From Candidatus Borreliella tachyglossi (lineage in GTDB: Bacteria; Spirochaetota; Spirochaetia; Borreliales; Borreliaceae): a DNA stretch of 64,000 nucleotides. Location of the stretch: the NCBI RefSeq assembly GCF_003076595.1, contig NZ_CP025785.1, positions 836,398 to 900,397 on the forward strand, given 5' to 3'. Positions 1 to 8,532 of the stretch are shown piece after piece; positions within the stretch are counted from its first letter, which is position 1, and every line of letters starts with the position of its first letter. A program made the translations under genes and the position numbers. A model generated the notes under the pieces. That model saw only the letters and a list, made by a program, of their open reading frames with translations, searched no databases and was not told where the DNA came from.

Positions 1-403
1 TTATGTCTGCGTGTTTTATTAAGCTTTTAAATCCACTCACGATTTTTTGGTCAAAAATAGGATAGAGGAGGCCATCGTCTCCAAATACAGGATCAATTAT
101 TATTTTTTCAAAATTTAACAGCTTAAACATATTTTCTATGATTTTTTGCTGATTATTGCTACCAAGAAATCCACTATAGAATATATCAAAGTTTTCATTT
201 TGATTTTTCCAAGACAAAATAAACTTTTCTAGTTCATTTGTTAAATCTATTATTTCAAATTCTTTGTAAGCTGTTGTTGCTGAGAGAACTGCAGTTACAA
301 ATGGGCAAACTTGCATATTAAATGATGATATAATGGGTATACACATTGTCAGTGATGTGCGCCCCATAGTTGAAATATCATGCATAGCTAATACTTTTTT
401 CAT
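1..403 (-). CDS. pdxK: Pyridoxal/pyridoxamine kinase, 3' end cut by window edge
   Basis: Reading the minus strand from an ATG at 403, an open frame of about 134 codons runs off the window at base 1. It begins [18 protein letters not shown] and continues with a ribokinase-fold pattern: an Asp-Pro-Val-Phe-Gly-Asp-Asp segment near residues 100-106 is typical of PdxK/PdxY kinases that phosphorylate B6 vitamers using ATP. The start overlaps the tsaD stop in an ATGA arrangement, so the two are translationally coupled in one minus-strand operon. The C-terminal half, with the nucleotide-binding GxGD region, lies outside the window, so PdxK and PdxY cannot be told apart. Confidence 0.8.
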   Translation of the reverse strand, partial: MKKVLAMHDISTMGRTSLTMCIPIISSFNMQVCPFVTAVLSATTAYKEFEIIDLTNELEKFILSWKNQNENFDIFYSGFLGSNNQQKIIENMFKLLNFEKIIIDPVFGDDGLLYPIFDQKIVSGFKSLIKHADI

Positions 404-1416
404 AATTTTACTTGCCTTTGATATTTATAGTTTTCTATCCTTGAATGTGCATCGGTTTCAAGTGAGCTTGATCCGTATTTTAAGTACATATGATACCCAA
501 TTCCTGCAATCATTGCACCATTATCTGTACAAAGGTCTATTGGGGGATAGTAAGCTACTACTTCCAGATTTTTGATTTTCTCTCTTAAGTAAAGGTTACT
601 AGCAACGCCTCCAGATATTATTAGGTTTTTTATGTTAGTAGTCTTGATTGCTCTTTTAATCGGGTTGATTAAATTTTCAAAAGCCACTCTTTGGAAACTC
701 GCTGCAATATTATTTTTTGTTATATATTCACCGTTGGCTTTAAATCTTTTAAGTTGATGTATACATGCTGTTTTGAGACCTGAGTATGAGAAGTCATACC
801 AATTTTCTCGTTTTTCACAAGTTGAAGTTGGAAAATTAAATGCATGTTCATTGCCGCTTTTGGCTAATTTTTCTATGTTTGGACCTCCTGGAAATCCCAT
901 GTCATAGTATTTTGCTACCTTGTCAAACGCTTCTCCGCAAGAATCATCAAGAGTACGACCGAGTATTTGAACATCATCGAAGTTGTTTTGTTTTGCAAGT
1001 ATTGTATGACCACCACTTAAGATTAGAGATAGAAATGGATATTCTATTTCCTCAGCCATTAAAGGAGAATAAAGATGACCTAAAATATGGTCAATGCAAA
1101 TTAAGGGCTTCTTAAGGGCAATTGACAAGCCCTTGGCAAAGTTTACACCAACGATTAAAGAGCCAATAAGCCCTGGTTTAGAGGTTACTGCTATTAAATC
1201 AATTGATGATGTATCTATTTGAGCAGTTGTTATAGCCTTTTGGCAGACAGACATAATGAATTCTGTATGTAGCCTTGAGGCGATCTCTGGCACTACACCA
1301 TAGTATTTTTTATGTTCGTCTTGGCTGAGCTTAATATTGCTTAAAATTTTAACACCATCTTCTACGATGCCCGCACAGCAATCATCGCATGAGGTTTCTA
1401 TCCCAAGCACTTTCAT
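400..1416 (-). CDS. tsaD: tRNA N6-threonylcarbamoyladenosine transferase subunit TsaD (Gcp/Kae1)
   Basis: This enzyme transfers the threonylcarbamoyl group to A37 of ANN-decoding tRNAs together with TsaB/TsaE. The protein begins [12 protein letters not shown], the usual start of the family. The metal-binding histidines are visible as H110 and H114 in DHILGH, followed by the SGGH segment ([10 protein letters not shown]) and a C-terminal SGGVASN motif. About 338 aa is normal length. I chose the ATG at 1416 because GAGG lies a few bases upstream and homologs start there; an upstream in-frame start would add six residues. The 5' end overlaps the end of the deacetylase gene by 35 bases and its stop overlaps the pdxK start. 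Confidence 0.95.
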   Translation of the reverse strand: MKVLGIETSCDDCCAGIVEDGVKILSNIKLSQDEHKKYYGVVPEIASRLHTEFIMSVCQKAITTAQIDTSSIDLIAVTSKPGLIGSLIVGVNFAKGLSIALKKPLICIDHILGHLYSPLMAEEIEYPFLSLILSGGHTILAKQNNFDDVQILGRTLDDSCGEAFDKVAKYYDMGFPGGPNIEKLAKSGNEHAFNFPTSTCEKRENWYDFSYSGLKTACIHQLKRFKANGEYITKNNIAASFQRVAFENLINPIKRAIKTTNIKNLIISGGVASNLYLREKIKNLEVVAYYPPIDLCTDNGAMIAGIGYHMYLKYGSSSLETDAHSRIENYKYQRQVKL

Positions 1417-2308
1417 TATTGTCCTCTTTCTCATAAAGGTTTAGTAAATTTTTAAATTCAAATTCTTGCTTTAGGTTTTCTGATTCTTGTTTGAGTATTT
1501 TAAGAGTATTTTTTGACCAAATATGGCCTATTACTTTGACAACTCCCTTCATTCTAGCTATTTGTTTTGCTCTCTCTAGCTCTTTAATTATTGCTTTTTC
1601 GTTATTCTCATTATCAAGAAATATGTCTCTTTGCTCTACCCTGATTCCCAGATTTTTTCCTGCCTTTCCGGACATGCTTTCCTTGGTGGTTAAGCTGTCG
1701 AAGAAGTACCTGTTATCTTCTTTAAGTTTGATTAAAATAATTTTCATTATATCTTCGTTGGAGGTAATGAGGCTTCCCATATGGTTATTCATTATTTTTG
1801 TATTAGGATATTCTTTGAATGCCTTTCCAATTTTTGTTCGTATTGCAAGTTCGTTATCATTAATGTTTATGTGAAATTTTTCTATTGAATTCTTATGCTT
1901 TGACTGCATTGGAAAATGAAGCATTATAATTTTGTCTTGACTGATTAATTTTTGATAAGATTGCAGTGATTTGGGTAGAAAAGGGATAATTGCGAAGTTA
2001 ATATTTAAATCAATTTTCATAAATTCTTCTAGCATAAAATTGTCATACCCAACATCATCGATTATGAGATAAAATTCAGGTTTTAAGGAGTTATTATTAA
2101 GGGGGTTTTTATTTTTCATTAAATTTTCTTTTCTAATTCTTTCTAATTTTTCCTTAAAACTTACATTGAGTTTTTTTGCATTTTGTCTTATGTATACGAG
2201 ACTAGAAAAGAGCAAAATTAATGCCATAAAGGCTGTAATAAGAATTACTAATATTGTGATTTTTATTTTATTCTTTACTAAAAAAATAGAAATATTCTCA
2301 ATATTCAT
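1382..2308 (-). CDS. Divergent polysaccharide deacetylase family protein, membrane-anchored
   Basis: A 308-aa protein with a single N-terminal hydrophobic segment (about residues 15-40), consistent with a signal anchor and an extracytoplasmic domain. The sequence IIDDVGYDN near residues 82-90, a following FAIIPFLP, and MLHFPMQS resemble the divergent polysaccharide deacetylase (YibQ-like) family, which has a NodB-related fold. The MNNHMGS motif and a late IGHIW segment fit the same family. Substrate is unknown. It lies between rpoS and tsaD on the same strand and overlaps tsaD by 35 bases. Confidence 0.7.
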   Translation of the reverse strand: MNIENISIFLVKNKIKITILVILITAFMALILLFSSLVYIRQNAKKLNVSFKEKLERIRKENLMKNKNPLNNNSLKPEFYLIIDDVGYDNFMLEEFMKIDLNINFAIIPFLPKSLQSYQKLISQDKIIMLHFPMQSKHKNSIEKFHININDNELAIRTKIGKAFKEYPNTKIMNNHMGSLITSNEDIMKIILIKLKEDNRYFFDSLTTKESMSGKAGKNLGIRVEQRDIFLDNENNEKAIIKELERAKQIARMKGVVKVIGHIWSKNTLKILKQESENLKQEFEFKNLLNLYEKEDNNESAWDRNLMR

Positions 2309-2355
2309 ACTTACCAGTTTACTAGTAAAGCAAAACCTAGCATCAATGTCAATGT

Positions 2356-3159
2356 TTATTGATAAAGTTCTTCTCTAAGCTTTTTGAGTACCCTCTTTTC
2401 AATTTGTCTTACAGTTTCTGAAGATATTCCAAGCTCATTTGAAATGTCTTTTAAAGTGCTTTTTTTATCGCTATTGTCTAGGTTATATCTTTTTCTTATG
2501 ATGTATCTTTCTTTATCGTTTAACTTTGTCTCTAATATATGATTGAGGTGTTTTAGGGTAGAATTTTGCTCAAGGGTACTTTCAGGATTGAAAGAATTAT
2601 CTTCATAAAGGTTTAAGAGAGTGGAATTCTCAGACCCTTCAATTTCCTTGTCAAGAGAGTATTCTTTTTCAAGATAAGGAATGATTTTTATATATTGGGA
2701 AGGAGTTAGGTTGAATTTATCCATTATATCTTCTTTTTTTGGTGATTTTTCTTCCTCCATCAGGTACTTGTTTATTTGTAGTATTAAATTCTCTTTTCTG
2801 TACGGCACTTTTACAAGCCTTGTTTTGGTGTTGAGCGCTCTTTGAAGAGACTGCTTAATCCAAAATGAAGCATAGGTTGAAAATTTGGTATTCTTGCTTG
2901 GATCGTATTTTTCAGCGGCTCTGATTAGACCCAAATTTCCTTCTTGTATTAAATCTTCAACTTTCAAACCTTTTCCAGCATATCTTTTAATGATTTTTAA
3001 TACAAGACGTAAATTAGCGTTTATCATTTTATTTTTGGCTTTCATGTCGCCACGTTTAATCTGCTCTGCAAGTTCAATCTCTTCTTCATGGGTTATTAAT
3101 CTGTGTTCTCGTACAGATTTTAAATATAGGTTTAAATCTTCATTACTAAATATATTCAC
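2356..3159 (-). CDS. rpoS: RNA polymerase sigma factor RpoS
   Basis: A 267-aa group-2 sigma-70 factor. Region 2 is clear (LRLVLKIIKRYAGKGL, DLIQEGNLGL, then FSTYASFWIKQSLQRA for the -10 binding helix), and region 4 ends in a helix-turn-helix (LKDISNELGISSETVRQIE). In Borrelia this sigma controls genes switched on during tick feeding and transmission to mammals. The start is GTG, supported by an AGGGAGA ribosome site five bases upstream. A near-perfect sigma-54 promoter lies about 50 bases upstream, which is what distinguishes this rpoS from a housekeeping sigma gene. It is isolated from flgJ by that promoter. Confidence 0.95.
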   Translation of the reverse strand: MNIFSNEDLNLYLKSVREHRLITHEEEIELAEQIKRGDMKAKNKMINANLRLVLKIIKRYAGKGLKVEDLIQEGNLGLIRAAEKYDPSKNTKFSTYASFWIKQSLQRALNTKTRLVKVPYRKENLILQINKYLMEEEKSPKKEDIMDKFNLTPSQYIKIIPYLEKEYSLDKEIEGSENSTLLNLYEDNSFNPESTLEQNSTLKHLNHILETKLNDKERYIIRKRYNLDNSDKKSTLKDISNELGISSETVRQIEKRVLKKLREELYQ

Positions 3160-3205
3160 AATGGTCTCCCTGTCTTTAAATTTATATCAATACCCCCTAA
3201 AGCCA

Positions 3206-3222
3206 GGCAAAAAGTGTGCCAA
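3206..3222 (-). promoter_or_regulatory. Sigma-54 (RpoN) promoter of rpoS
   Basis: On the minus strand the sequence is TTGGCACACTTTTTGCC: a -24 TTGGCAC element and a -12 TTGC element with the required GG-to-GC spacing. It lies about 47 bases before the rpoS GTG codon. In B. burgdorferi the Rrp2-RpoN-RpoS cascade uses such a -24/-12 promoter, so the same circuit is probably present here. Confidence 0.9.
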
Positions 3223-3257
3223 CGAAAGAAATAACTAACTGTTTTATTAAACGTGAA

Positions 3258-3578
3258 TTATTTCTTAAGATTATTAATCTCTGATAATTGATCACAGATT
3301 AAATTAGTAAGCCCAAAACTTTTGGATTTTGCTATTTGTTTTGCGCTTTCTAAATAAAGCATGTCTTCAAAAATTTCTTCTGTTTGACCACCATTTAACA
3401 AATTATTCTCTTTATTTAGGGAATTTTTCATGCTTTTAAGCATTTGATTGACAAATATTGCCTCAAATTCTAATGCGGCTTTATAGAGTTCATTATTGTC
3501 TTTATGTTTATTTGTTTGATCTATTCTGTATTCTAGATTTTTTGTACCCAATGCTTGTAGGTTAATCTTGTTTATCAT
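3258..3578 (-). CDS. flgJ: FlgJ-type rod-binding protein (no muramidase domain)
   Basis: A 106-aa protein matching only the N-terminal rod-scaffolding domain of FlgJ: ALEFEAIFVNQMLKSMKNSL near residues 36-55, then a GGQTEEIFEDMLYLESAKQIAKSKSFGL stretch typical of the capping domain. The peptidoglycan hydrolase domain of enteric FlgJ is absent, as is common in spirochaetes. Its start overlaps the flgI stop by four bases (ATGA), so it is the last gene of the flagellar operon. Confidence 0.85.
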   Translation of the reverse strand: MINKINLQALGTKNLEYRIDQTNKHKDNNELYKAALEFEAIFVNQMLKSMKNSLNKENNLLNGGQTEEIFEDMLYLESAKQIAKSKSFGLTNLICDQLSEINNLKK

Positions 3579-4576
3579 TTTTGTTCCTCCAAAATTAGTT
3601 CTCCATTTAATTTATTAATTTTTTTAGATGCTTTAATTATTTGTATTAATTCTTCATTGCTGAATGTGTTTGAATTTTTTGATATAAATTCATTTAATTT
3701 CATCTTTTGTATTTCGACTGTTACTTTTTCATTATTTTTATTGCTTAGTGATTTTTTTATGTCTCTTTCAATTGAAAGAATAAGAGGACCTATCTCTGCA
3801 TTACTGCTTGCCATAATAATTTTGTGCTGTTCGTTTATTAGAACCTTCGGAGAGGTTTCTATTTCTATTTTTTCAATCTCGCTTAGCAGTTCAATATTTT
3901 TGGCTTCTATTTCTATTATGTTCCCTGACTTTATATTATTTTTTATGTCTTTGCTTGTTAGCTTTTTACTTATTGAATCTGCTAAGGTGTAATCTTCCTT
4001 TTTTAGGATAATATTGTAATTAGAGTAATAATTATTTTCATGTATTGTTGCGCCGTTTAGTATGTATCCTGTACCTTTCGATTTTTCTTGGATTATTATT
4101 GAGCCTGATGCGGTTGCTATTACTTTTTCTGTCTCATCTTTCAATTCTGTTTTTAAAAGTATACCATTTGTTAAGTCTTTTGAATCTAGTATAGATGCTA
4201 TATAAACATTTTTGCTTGTGCCTTTAACCATATTGCCATTTATTTTGAGCTCTACACTTACTAAGGCGATGTTTTTGCTCTCTATATTGGTTAAGTCTAT
4301 TTCATTTATTCCTATTCTGGTTAAAGCTTTATTTAGAATTTCTTTGCCTCTCAAAGAGTCGCCTTTTCCAGTAAGGCCGGCTACTATTCCAATTCCTGTT
4401 AATACAACTGTATTGGCAGGCTGTATTTCTGCAAGATCTTTTAATTTTATTTTTTCGTTTGATTTGTTGGAAGTATTGTTCTCATCAGAGAAGCTTTTGA
4501 GAGGTTGATTTTCTTGTGCGAATGAACTAAAAATTATTTTTAAACTTAATACAATGAATACTATCAATTTTATCAT
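3575..4576 (-). CDS. flgI: Flagellar P-ring protein FlgI
   Basis: A 333-aa secreted protein with an N-terminal signal peptide (hydrophobic residues 3-19, cleavage likely after FAQ). The body has the FlgI hallmarks: IKLKDLAEIQPANTVVLTGIGIVAGLTGKGDS near residues 42-74, and VLINEQHKIIMASSNAEIGP around residue 245. FlgI forms the periplasmic P ring around the flagellar rod. An AAGAGGAA ribosome site precedes the ATG. It is coupled to flgJ downstream. Its chaperone gene flgA upstream looks damaged, so P-ring assembly may work differently here. Confidence 0.92.
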   Translation of the reverse strand: MIKLIVFIVLSLKIIFSSFAQENQPLKSFSDENNTSNKSNEKIKLKDLAEIQPANTVVLTGIGIVAGLTGKGDSLRGKEILNKALTRIGINEIDLTNIESKNIALVSVELKINGNMVKGTSKNVYIASILDSKDLTNGILLKTELKDETEKVIATASGSIIIQEKSKGTGYILNGATIHENNYYSNYNIILKKEDYTLADSISKKLTSKDIKNNIKSGNIIEIEAKNIELLSEIEKIEIETSPKVLINEQHKIIMASSNAEIGPLILSIERDIKKSLSNKNNEKVTVEIQKMKLNEFISKNSNTFSNEELIQIIKASKKINKLNGELILEEQK

Positions 4577-4639
4577 GCCATTGTTCCTCTTGTATAAGAA
4601 ATATAGTCTACCCTTATCGTAATATTATTGCAATTTTTT

Positions 4640-4810
4640 CTAGTTTATTAATTGCAGTTTTGATTTTATGTATATTAGTTTATTGAACCTCTTTTTAGAT
4701 AAATTTTTACATTTAGTTATGCCTTTGCAAAGTTTACTTGCCCCAATTGATGAATGCTTGTGTGATATTAGGATGAAGACAATTCTTCTTTTAGATTGTA
4801 AGTAAATTAT
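4640..4810 (-). pseudogene. Detached C-terminal remnant of flgA in another frame
   Basis: Between the stop of the flgA-like frame (4812) and flgI, minus-strand codons from about 4810 to a TAG at 4640-4642 are open for over 50 codons in a frame shifted relative to flgA. The translation includes KGITKCKNLSKKRFNKLIYI and ends KSKLQLIN. This resembles the FlgA C-terminal pattern in which a Gly is followed by an I-x-V-x-N-x-S-x-K segment and a final beta strand. No start codon or ribosome site belongs to it. I infer an eroded tail rather than a separate gene; a sequencing frameshift in the nearby A-runs is the alternative. Confidence 0.5.
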
Positions 4811-4811
4811 A

Positions 4812-5459
4812 TTATTTTTGTTTTTGTATTCTGTCTAGCCTTATCTTGTCATGTTTCATTATGTCGTATAGCACTATGTAGTTGCTTTTGTTTAGTTCAT
4901 TTAGGCTTAAAATTTCATTGGTTCTAGTTGTGCTTATTTTGTATTTAAAGTAAACATTATATTCGTTTAAGCTTACACCTACCTTTAAATTTTCTTTTGC
5001 AAATATGATAGGCTCTATTATGTCAATATACACATTTACTTTGTTATGTTTCTTATAGTCTTCAAATTTTTTTGCATAATAAACTAGGGTTTTTTGCGTG
5101 GGTATGTTTTTGTATGCTGTGCTTTTTATTACTTTAAATTTTAGCTGGTTAGAGAACTTGTTTTCTATATTAATTTCTGATTCATCAAAACTAAATCTTA
5201 GTATATAAGCATTCTTGCTTGCTAGATCTTTTGTAATGTAGTTAATCATTTCAAATATTATTGGTTTTTGCTTGAAATTTGAACTTATATAAATTTGTGA
5301 TAAGTTATTATCATTACACATTTTTGAATATCCCTTTGAAAAGAAATATACTTTGATAGGAGAAATTTTAAAGCAGGTATCATAAGGAATAGAAATGATT
5401 TGTGATAAATTCATTATAAATAGGTAGATAAATATAAATTTATTTATGTGTATTCTCAC
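4812..5459 (-). CDS. flgA: FlgA-like P-ring assembly chaperone, apparently truncated in its SAF domain
   Basis: A 215-aa secreted protein (hydrophobic residues 7-24) starting four bases inside the flgG stop (ATG overlaps). Position between flgG and flgI is the usual place of flgA in spirochaete rod operons. Most of the protein is divergent, but residues about 192-211 (YIVLYDIMKHDKIRLDRI) look like the first strand-turn of a SAF domain. The protein stops there, where normal FlgA has roughly another 80-100 residues. A shifted frame just downstream resembles the missing end. So this is either a shortened but working chaperone or a decaying gene. Identification rests on context plus the short SAF match. 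Confidence 0.55.
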   Translation of the reverse strand: MRIHINKFIFIYLFIMNLSQIISIPYDTCFKISPIKVYFFSKGYSKMCNDNNLSQIYISSNFKQKPIIFEMINYITKDLASKNAYILRFSFDESEINIENKFSNQLKFKVIKSTAYKNIPTQKTLVYYAKKFEDYKKHNKVNVYIDIIEPIIFAKENLKVGVSLNEYNVYFKYKISTTRTNEILSLNELNKSNYIVLYDIMKHDKIRLDRIQKQK

Positions 5460-6253
5460 TACCTCTTTAAGTTATTAGCAATCCCTAGCATATTATCTGA
5501 GGTCTGAATTGCCTTTGAGTTTATCTCATAAGCTCTCTGTGCAACGATCATTGCTACCATTTCTTCTGCAATTGATATATTTGACATTTCAAGAATGCCT
5601 TGTCTTAATCTACCCATCCCATCGCTTCCTGGGGTTCCTGATATTTCTTCTCCAGAACCGATTGTTTCTTTAAATGCATTGCTTCCAATTGCAATAAGAC
5701 CTGCTGGATTTACGAATCTTACAATCTCTATTTGTCCAAGTTCAACCGGATCAGTATCACCATTAACTTTTACAGATATTATTCCTTCTTGAGATATTGT
5801 AATAGAGTCTTTTATATATTCCTCAGGAAAGGATATCTCAGGCAATAATTTGTATCCTTGACTTGTTACAAGATCTCCATTGGCGTCAATTTTAAATGAA
5901 CCGTCTCTGGTATATCCGTAAGTTCCGTCTGGTAGGAGCATTTTGTAGAATCCGTCACCTTCAATTGCGACATCGGTATTCAAATTGGTGACTTTCAGTT
6001 TTCCTTGTTCAAAAATCCTATGTGTTGCTGATACTTTTGTTCCATGACCAACCTGATTTCCAAGAGGTCGTACCGTATCCTCAGTTGCAGGAGTTCCCGC
6101 TCTTCTTTGGGTCTGATATACTAGGTCTTCAAACTCAGCTCTTATTTTTTTAAAACCCGTGGTGTCTATATTTGAAAGATTATTAGCAATTGTGTCTACA
6201 TTATATTGTTGTGCCTTCATGCCGCTAGCTGCGGTCCAGAGTGCTCTCATCAT
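5459..6253 (-). CDS. flgG: Flagellar distal rod protein FlgG
   Basis: 264 aa with the classic bracket motifs: N-terminal MMRALWTAASGMKAQQ and NNLSNIDTTGFKK (residues about 25-38), and C-terminal NISIAEEMVAMIVAQRAYEINSK with QTSDNMLG. The internal GDGFYKMLLPDGTYGYTRDG block is the FlgE/F/G domain. FlgG forms the distal rod crossing the peptidoglycan. An AAAGGAG ribosome site precedes the ATG, and 12 bases separate it from flhO. It overlaps flgA by one base. Confidence 0.95.
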   Translation of the reverse strand: MMRALWTAASGMKAQQYNVDTIANNLSNIDTTGFKKIRAEFEDLVYQTQRRAGTPATEDTVRPLGNQVGHGTKVSATHRIFEQGKLKVTNLNTDVAIEGDGFYKMLLPDGTYGYTRDGSFKIDANGDLVTSQGYKLLPEISFPEEYIKDSITISQEGIISVKVNGDTDPVELGQIEIVRFVNPAGLIAIGSNAFKETIGSGEEISGTPGSDGMGRLRQGILEMSNISIAEEMVAMIVAQRAYEINSKAIQTSDNMLGIANNLKR

Positions 6254-6265
6254 AAACTAACTCCT

Positions 6266-7114
6266 TTAAAATTTACCAATTTCGTTAATTAATTTACCAA
6301 GGAGCGCATCCTCGGTTTGTATTGTTTTTTGATTTGCCTCATAAGCTCGATTAACTTCAATCATTAATACCATTTCGTTAATGGCGTTTACATTTGAACC
6401 CTCCAAAGCACCAGTTTTAATCTTGGGCCGTAAATCCATTGTAACATCTTTAGCTTCCCCAGATACTTCAGTTCTGTTCCAAAGTGAGCTACCCTGTTTT
6501 CTTAAAAATCTTGGTTTTTCAAAATTTACAATCCTTAAAGTATCAAGAAGTTCATAATTTTCCCAAGAGTTTTCATGTTCACTTACAAGCCTTTTGGGGT
6601 TTCCTTCAAATGTTGCATTATGAAATATTTTCCCCCCGTCTATTATTTTAAAGTTATTGTCTTTCAAATATACATATCCTTTCTCTCCAATAACAGGATA
6701 TCCATCTTTTGTAACAAGTATGCCTTCTCTTCCAAGTGTAAAAGAACCGTTTCTTGTATATCTTTCACCTTCTGGTGTTTGCACAACAAAAAACCCTACA
6801 TCAGTTAATGCTAGGTCAAGAGGATTGCCTGTTATCTTTATTGGACCTTGTGCAAAGGAAGTATATATTTCATTCTCTTCAACCCCCACACCAAGCTTGC
6901 CAACGACGGGCGCTATCTCAAGGTAACCTTTAGGAAACTTGTAAAGACCATCGTCATTAAGTCGCCTAATGAGCAACTCAGGAAAGGCCCTCTGAATGGA
7001 TAAATCTTTTTTGAATCCCGTAAGGTCAATATTTGCTAAGTTGTTAGCAATAACATCTAACCTATGTCTTTGTGTCATCATACCACTAGCAGCAGTATAA
7101 ATCCCTCTTACCAT
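6266..7114 (-). CDS. flhO: Flagellar rod protein FlhO/FlgF
   Basis: 282 aa when started at the ATG at 7114, giving MVRGIYTAASGMMTQRHRLD, the expected rod-protein N-terminus; an upstream start at 7237 would add 41 residues with no homology, and AAGGAT sits properly before 7114. The domain set matches FlgG: NNLANIDLTGFKK, DVGFFVVQTPEG, YTRNGSFTLG, and a C-terminal AINEMVLMIEVNRAYEANQK. The bacterial paralog is named FlhO or FlgF in spirochaetes and builds the proximal rod. It is the first gene of the minus-strand flagellar operon behind the promoter at 7209-7237. Confidence 0.92.
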   Translation of the reverse strand: MVRGIYTAASGMMTQRHRLDVIANNLANIDLTGFKKDLSIQRAFPELLIRRLNDDGLYKFPKGYLEIAPVVGKLGVGVEENEIYTSFAQGPIKITGNPLDLALTDVGFFVVQTPEGERYTRNGSFTLGREGILVTKDGYPVIGEKGYVYLKDNNFKIIDGGKIFHNATFEGNPKRLVSEHENSWENYELLDTLRIVNFEKPRFLRKQGSSLWNRTEVSGEAKDVTMDLRPKIKTGALEGSNVNAINEMVLMIEVNRAYEANQKTIQTEDALLGKLINEIGKF

Positions 7115-7208
7115 ACCTAAATCCTTTACATGATTATTTTTATTTATATCATCAATGTTAGCACCAAAACAGTTATATATCAATCTTGATCTTTTTATTG
7201 ATTCACAT

Positions 7209-7237
7209 ATTCTAATTGTATAAAGTTGAAGTATCAA
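7209..7237 (-). promoter_or_regulatory. Sigma-70 type promoter for the flhO-flgG-flgA-flgI-flgJ operon
   Basis: On the minus strand TTGATA (7237-7232) and TAGAAT (7214-7209) are spaced by exactly 17 bases, about 95 bases before the flhO start. No sigma-28 motif is seen, which agrees with the view that Borrelia flagellar genes use the housekeeping sigma. Predicted from sequence only. Confidence 0.6.
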
Positions 7238-7267
7238 CTATTGTTATTTAAATTTAGGCTATTTCTT

Positions 7268-7295
7268 TTGAAAAAGTGTAAAACAAGTGTATAAT
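7268..7295 (+). promoter_or_regulatory. Sigma-70 type promoter for the DUF2147 gene
   Basis: TTGAAA at 7268-7273 and a perfect TATAAT at 7290-7295 with a 16-base spacer, about 30 bases before the ATG at 7326. It diverges from the flagellar promoter on the other strand; the two -35 elements lie about 30 bases apart. Confidence 0.65.
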
Positions 7296-7325
7296 TTTTG
7301 GCATAAATTTATTTTAGGAGTTTTT

Positions 7326-7862
7326 ATGGACAGAAGGGCATGGATGGTTATATTTTGGCTTTGTTGTGCATCTTTTGCATACTCAGAATTTAAAATAACT
7401 GAGCATACAAAAGATGGTAGTGAAGTTTTAGGATATTGGGTTGGGTATAATGATGATACAAATGTTAAAAATTCTGTAATTTATGTTTATAAATACAATG
7501 GTAAAGCTTATGGTAGAATATTGAATATAATAGAAGATGGGAATATTCATGATGTTAAGAACCCTTCGGGTTCTAAAGTTGTAGGTTTTGAGCACTTGAC
7601 AACCGAAGGGCTTGATTTTATGTGGGGACTTAAGTATTTTGCAAATAATGATAAGTGGGATAAGGGTAACATCATTGATCCTAAAAATGGTAAGATTTAT
7701 AGTTCTGAGATGAGTGTAGATCCAGAAACTGGGAATCTTATTACTAAGGGTAAGGTGTGGATTTTTGGTAGAAGTAAGGTTTGGACAAGAGCTAATCAGG
7801 ATGAAATACCAAAATTAGATGTGAAGAATATAGTGCCAGCTCCGCCTGTTGCAGAGGAATAA
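7326..7862 (+). CDS. Secreted DUF2147-family protein
   Basis: 178 aa when started at the ATG at 7326, which has TTAGGAG five bases upstream; a longer frame would begin 39 bases earlier without a ribosome site and upstream of the predicted transcript start. The N-terminus MDRRAWMVIFWLCCASFAYS is a signal peptide. The mature part (EVLGYWVGYND, then KYNGKAYGRIL, and YSSEMSVDPETGNLITKGKVWIFGRSKVW) has the DUF2147 pattern, a small beta-rich periplasmic domain of unknown function. It is monocistronic or co-transcribed with apt 46 bases downstream. Confidence 0.75.
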   Translation: MDRRAWMVIFWLCCASFAYSEFKITEHTKDGSEVLGYWVGYNDDTNVKNSVIYVYKYNGKAYGRILNIIEDGNIHDVKNPSGSKVVGFEHLTTEGLDFMWGLKYFANNDKWDKGNIIDPKNGKIYSSEMSVDPETGNLITKGKVWIFGRSKVWTRANQDEIPKLDVKNIVPAPPVAEE

Positions 7863-7908
7863 TAAATGTGTAATTTTTATTATATATATTTATATATAGG
7901 GAATTTAA

Positions 7909-8439
7909 ATGAAAGATAAGACCGAATATTACGATAAATTTATTTTGAAAGTACCTGACTTTCCAAAACAGGGTATACTTTTTTATGATATTACTAACGT
8001 TTTGTTGAAACCAGAAGTGTATGAGTCTTTAATTGAAGATGTACATTCTTTTTACTCATTAAGAAGGGTTGATTGTATTGCCGCCATTGAATCGAGAGGG
8101 TACCTTATTGGTGCACCGTTAGCTTTAAAAATGCGACTGCCTCTTTTATTGATTCGAAAAGAAGGCAAGCTTCCAAGGCAGGTTTTGCGAGAAGAGTATG
8201 AACTTGAATATGGAGTTGGTAGTATTGAGGTGCATAAAGATGATGTTAAGCAGCACTCAAATATTTTATTAGTTGATGATGTTTTGGCTACTGGAGGCAC
8301 TGTAAAGGCAGCCGCTGTGTTGCTTGAGAAGGCAGGTGGGATAGTATCTGATATATTTTGTTTCATTGAGCTTTTAGGGATTAATGGTAGAGATGTTTTG
8401 GAGAAGTATAGTTTTAATACTCTTGTTAAATATCCTTAA
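7909..8439 (+). CDS. apt: Adenine phosphoribosyltransferase
   Basis: 176 aa, the family length. It converts adenine plus PRPP to AMP, important in a purine-auxotrophic host-dependent bacterium. The PRPP loop is ILLVDDVLATGGTV (about residues 121-134), and the N-terminal FPKQGILFYDITNVL and AAIESRGYLIGAPLA blocks are diagnostic for Apt. The ATG is preceded by AGGGAAT. No strong terminator separates it from rplU, but a separate promoter starts the rplU unit. Confidence 0.95.
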   Translation: MKDKTEYYDKFILKVPDFPKQGILFYDITNVLLKPEVYESLIEDVHSFYSLRRVDCIAAIESRGYLIGAPLALKMRLPLLLIRKEGKLPRQVLREEYELEYGVGSIEVHKDDVKQHSNILLVDDVLATGGTVKAAAVLLEKAGGIVSDIFCFIELLGINGRDVLEKYSFNTLVKYP

Positions 8440-8474
8440 TTGGTCATTAAATAGGGGTAATCCATATTATCTAA

Positions 8475-8503
8475 TTGACTTTAAATTTTATTAACTTTAT
8501 AAT
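8475..8503 (+). promoter_or_regulatory. Strong sigma-70 type promoter of the rplU-prp-rpmA-obg operon
   Basis: TTGACT at 8475-8480 and TATAAT at 8498-8503 with a 17-base spacer, ending 30 bases before the rplU ATG. It is one of the best promoter matches in the window, fitting ribosomal protein genes. Confidence 0.75.
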
Positions 8504-8532
8504 ACTTAGCTGAATGTTAAGGGGTGGTTTTG

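Noticed and set aside
333-575. Open frame on the plus strand over the pdxK/tsaD junction
   Set aside because: It lies opposite two well-supported genes and has no recognisable protein features.
7115-7237. N-terminal extension of FlhO by 41 residues
   Set aside because: The extension has no rod-protein similarity, lacks a ribosome site, and overlaps the promoter; the ATG at 7114 gives the family start.
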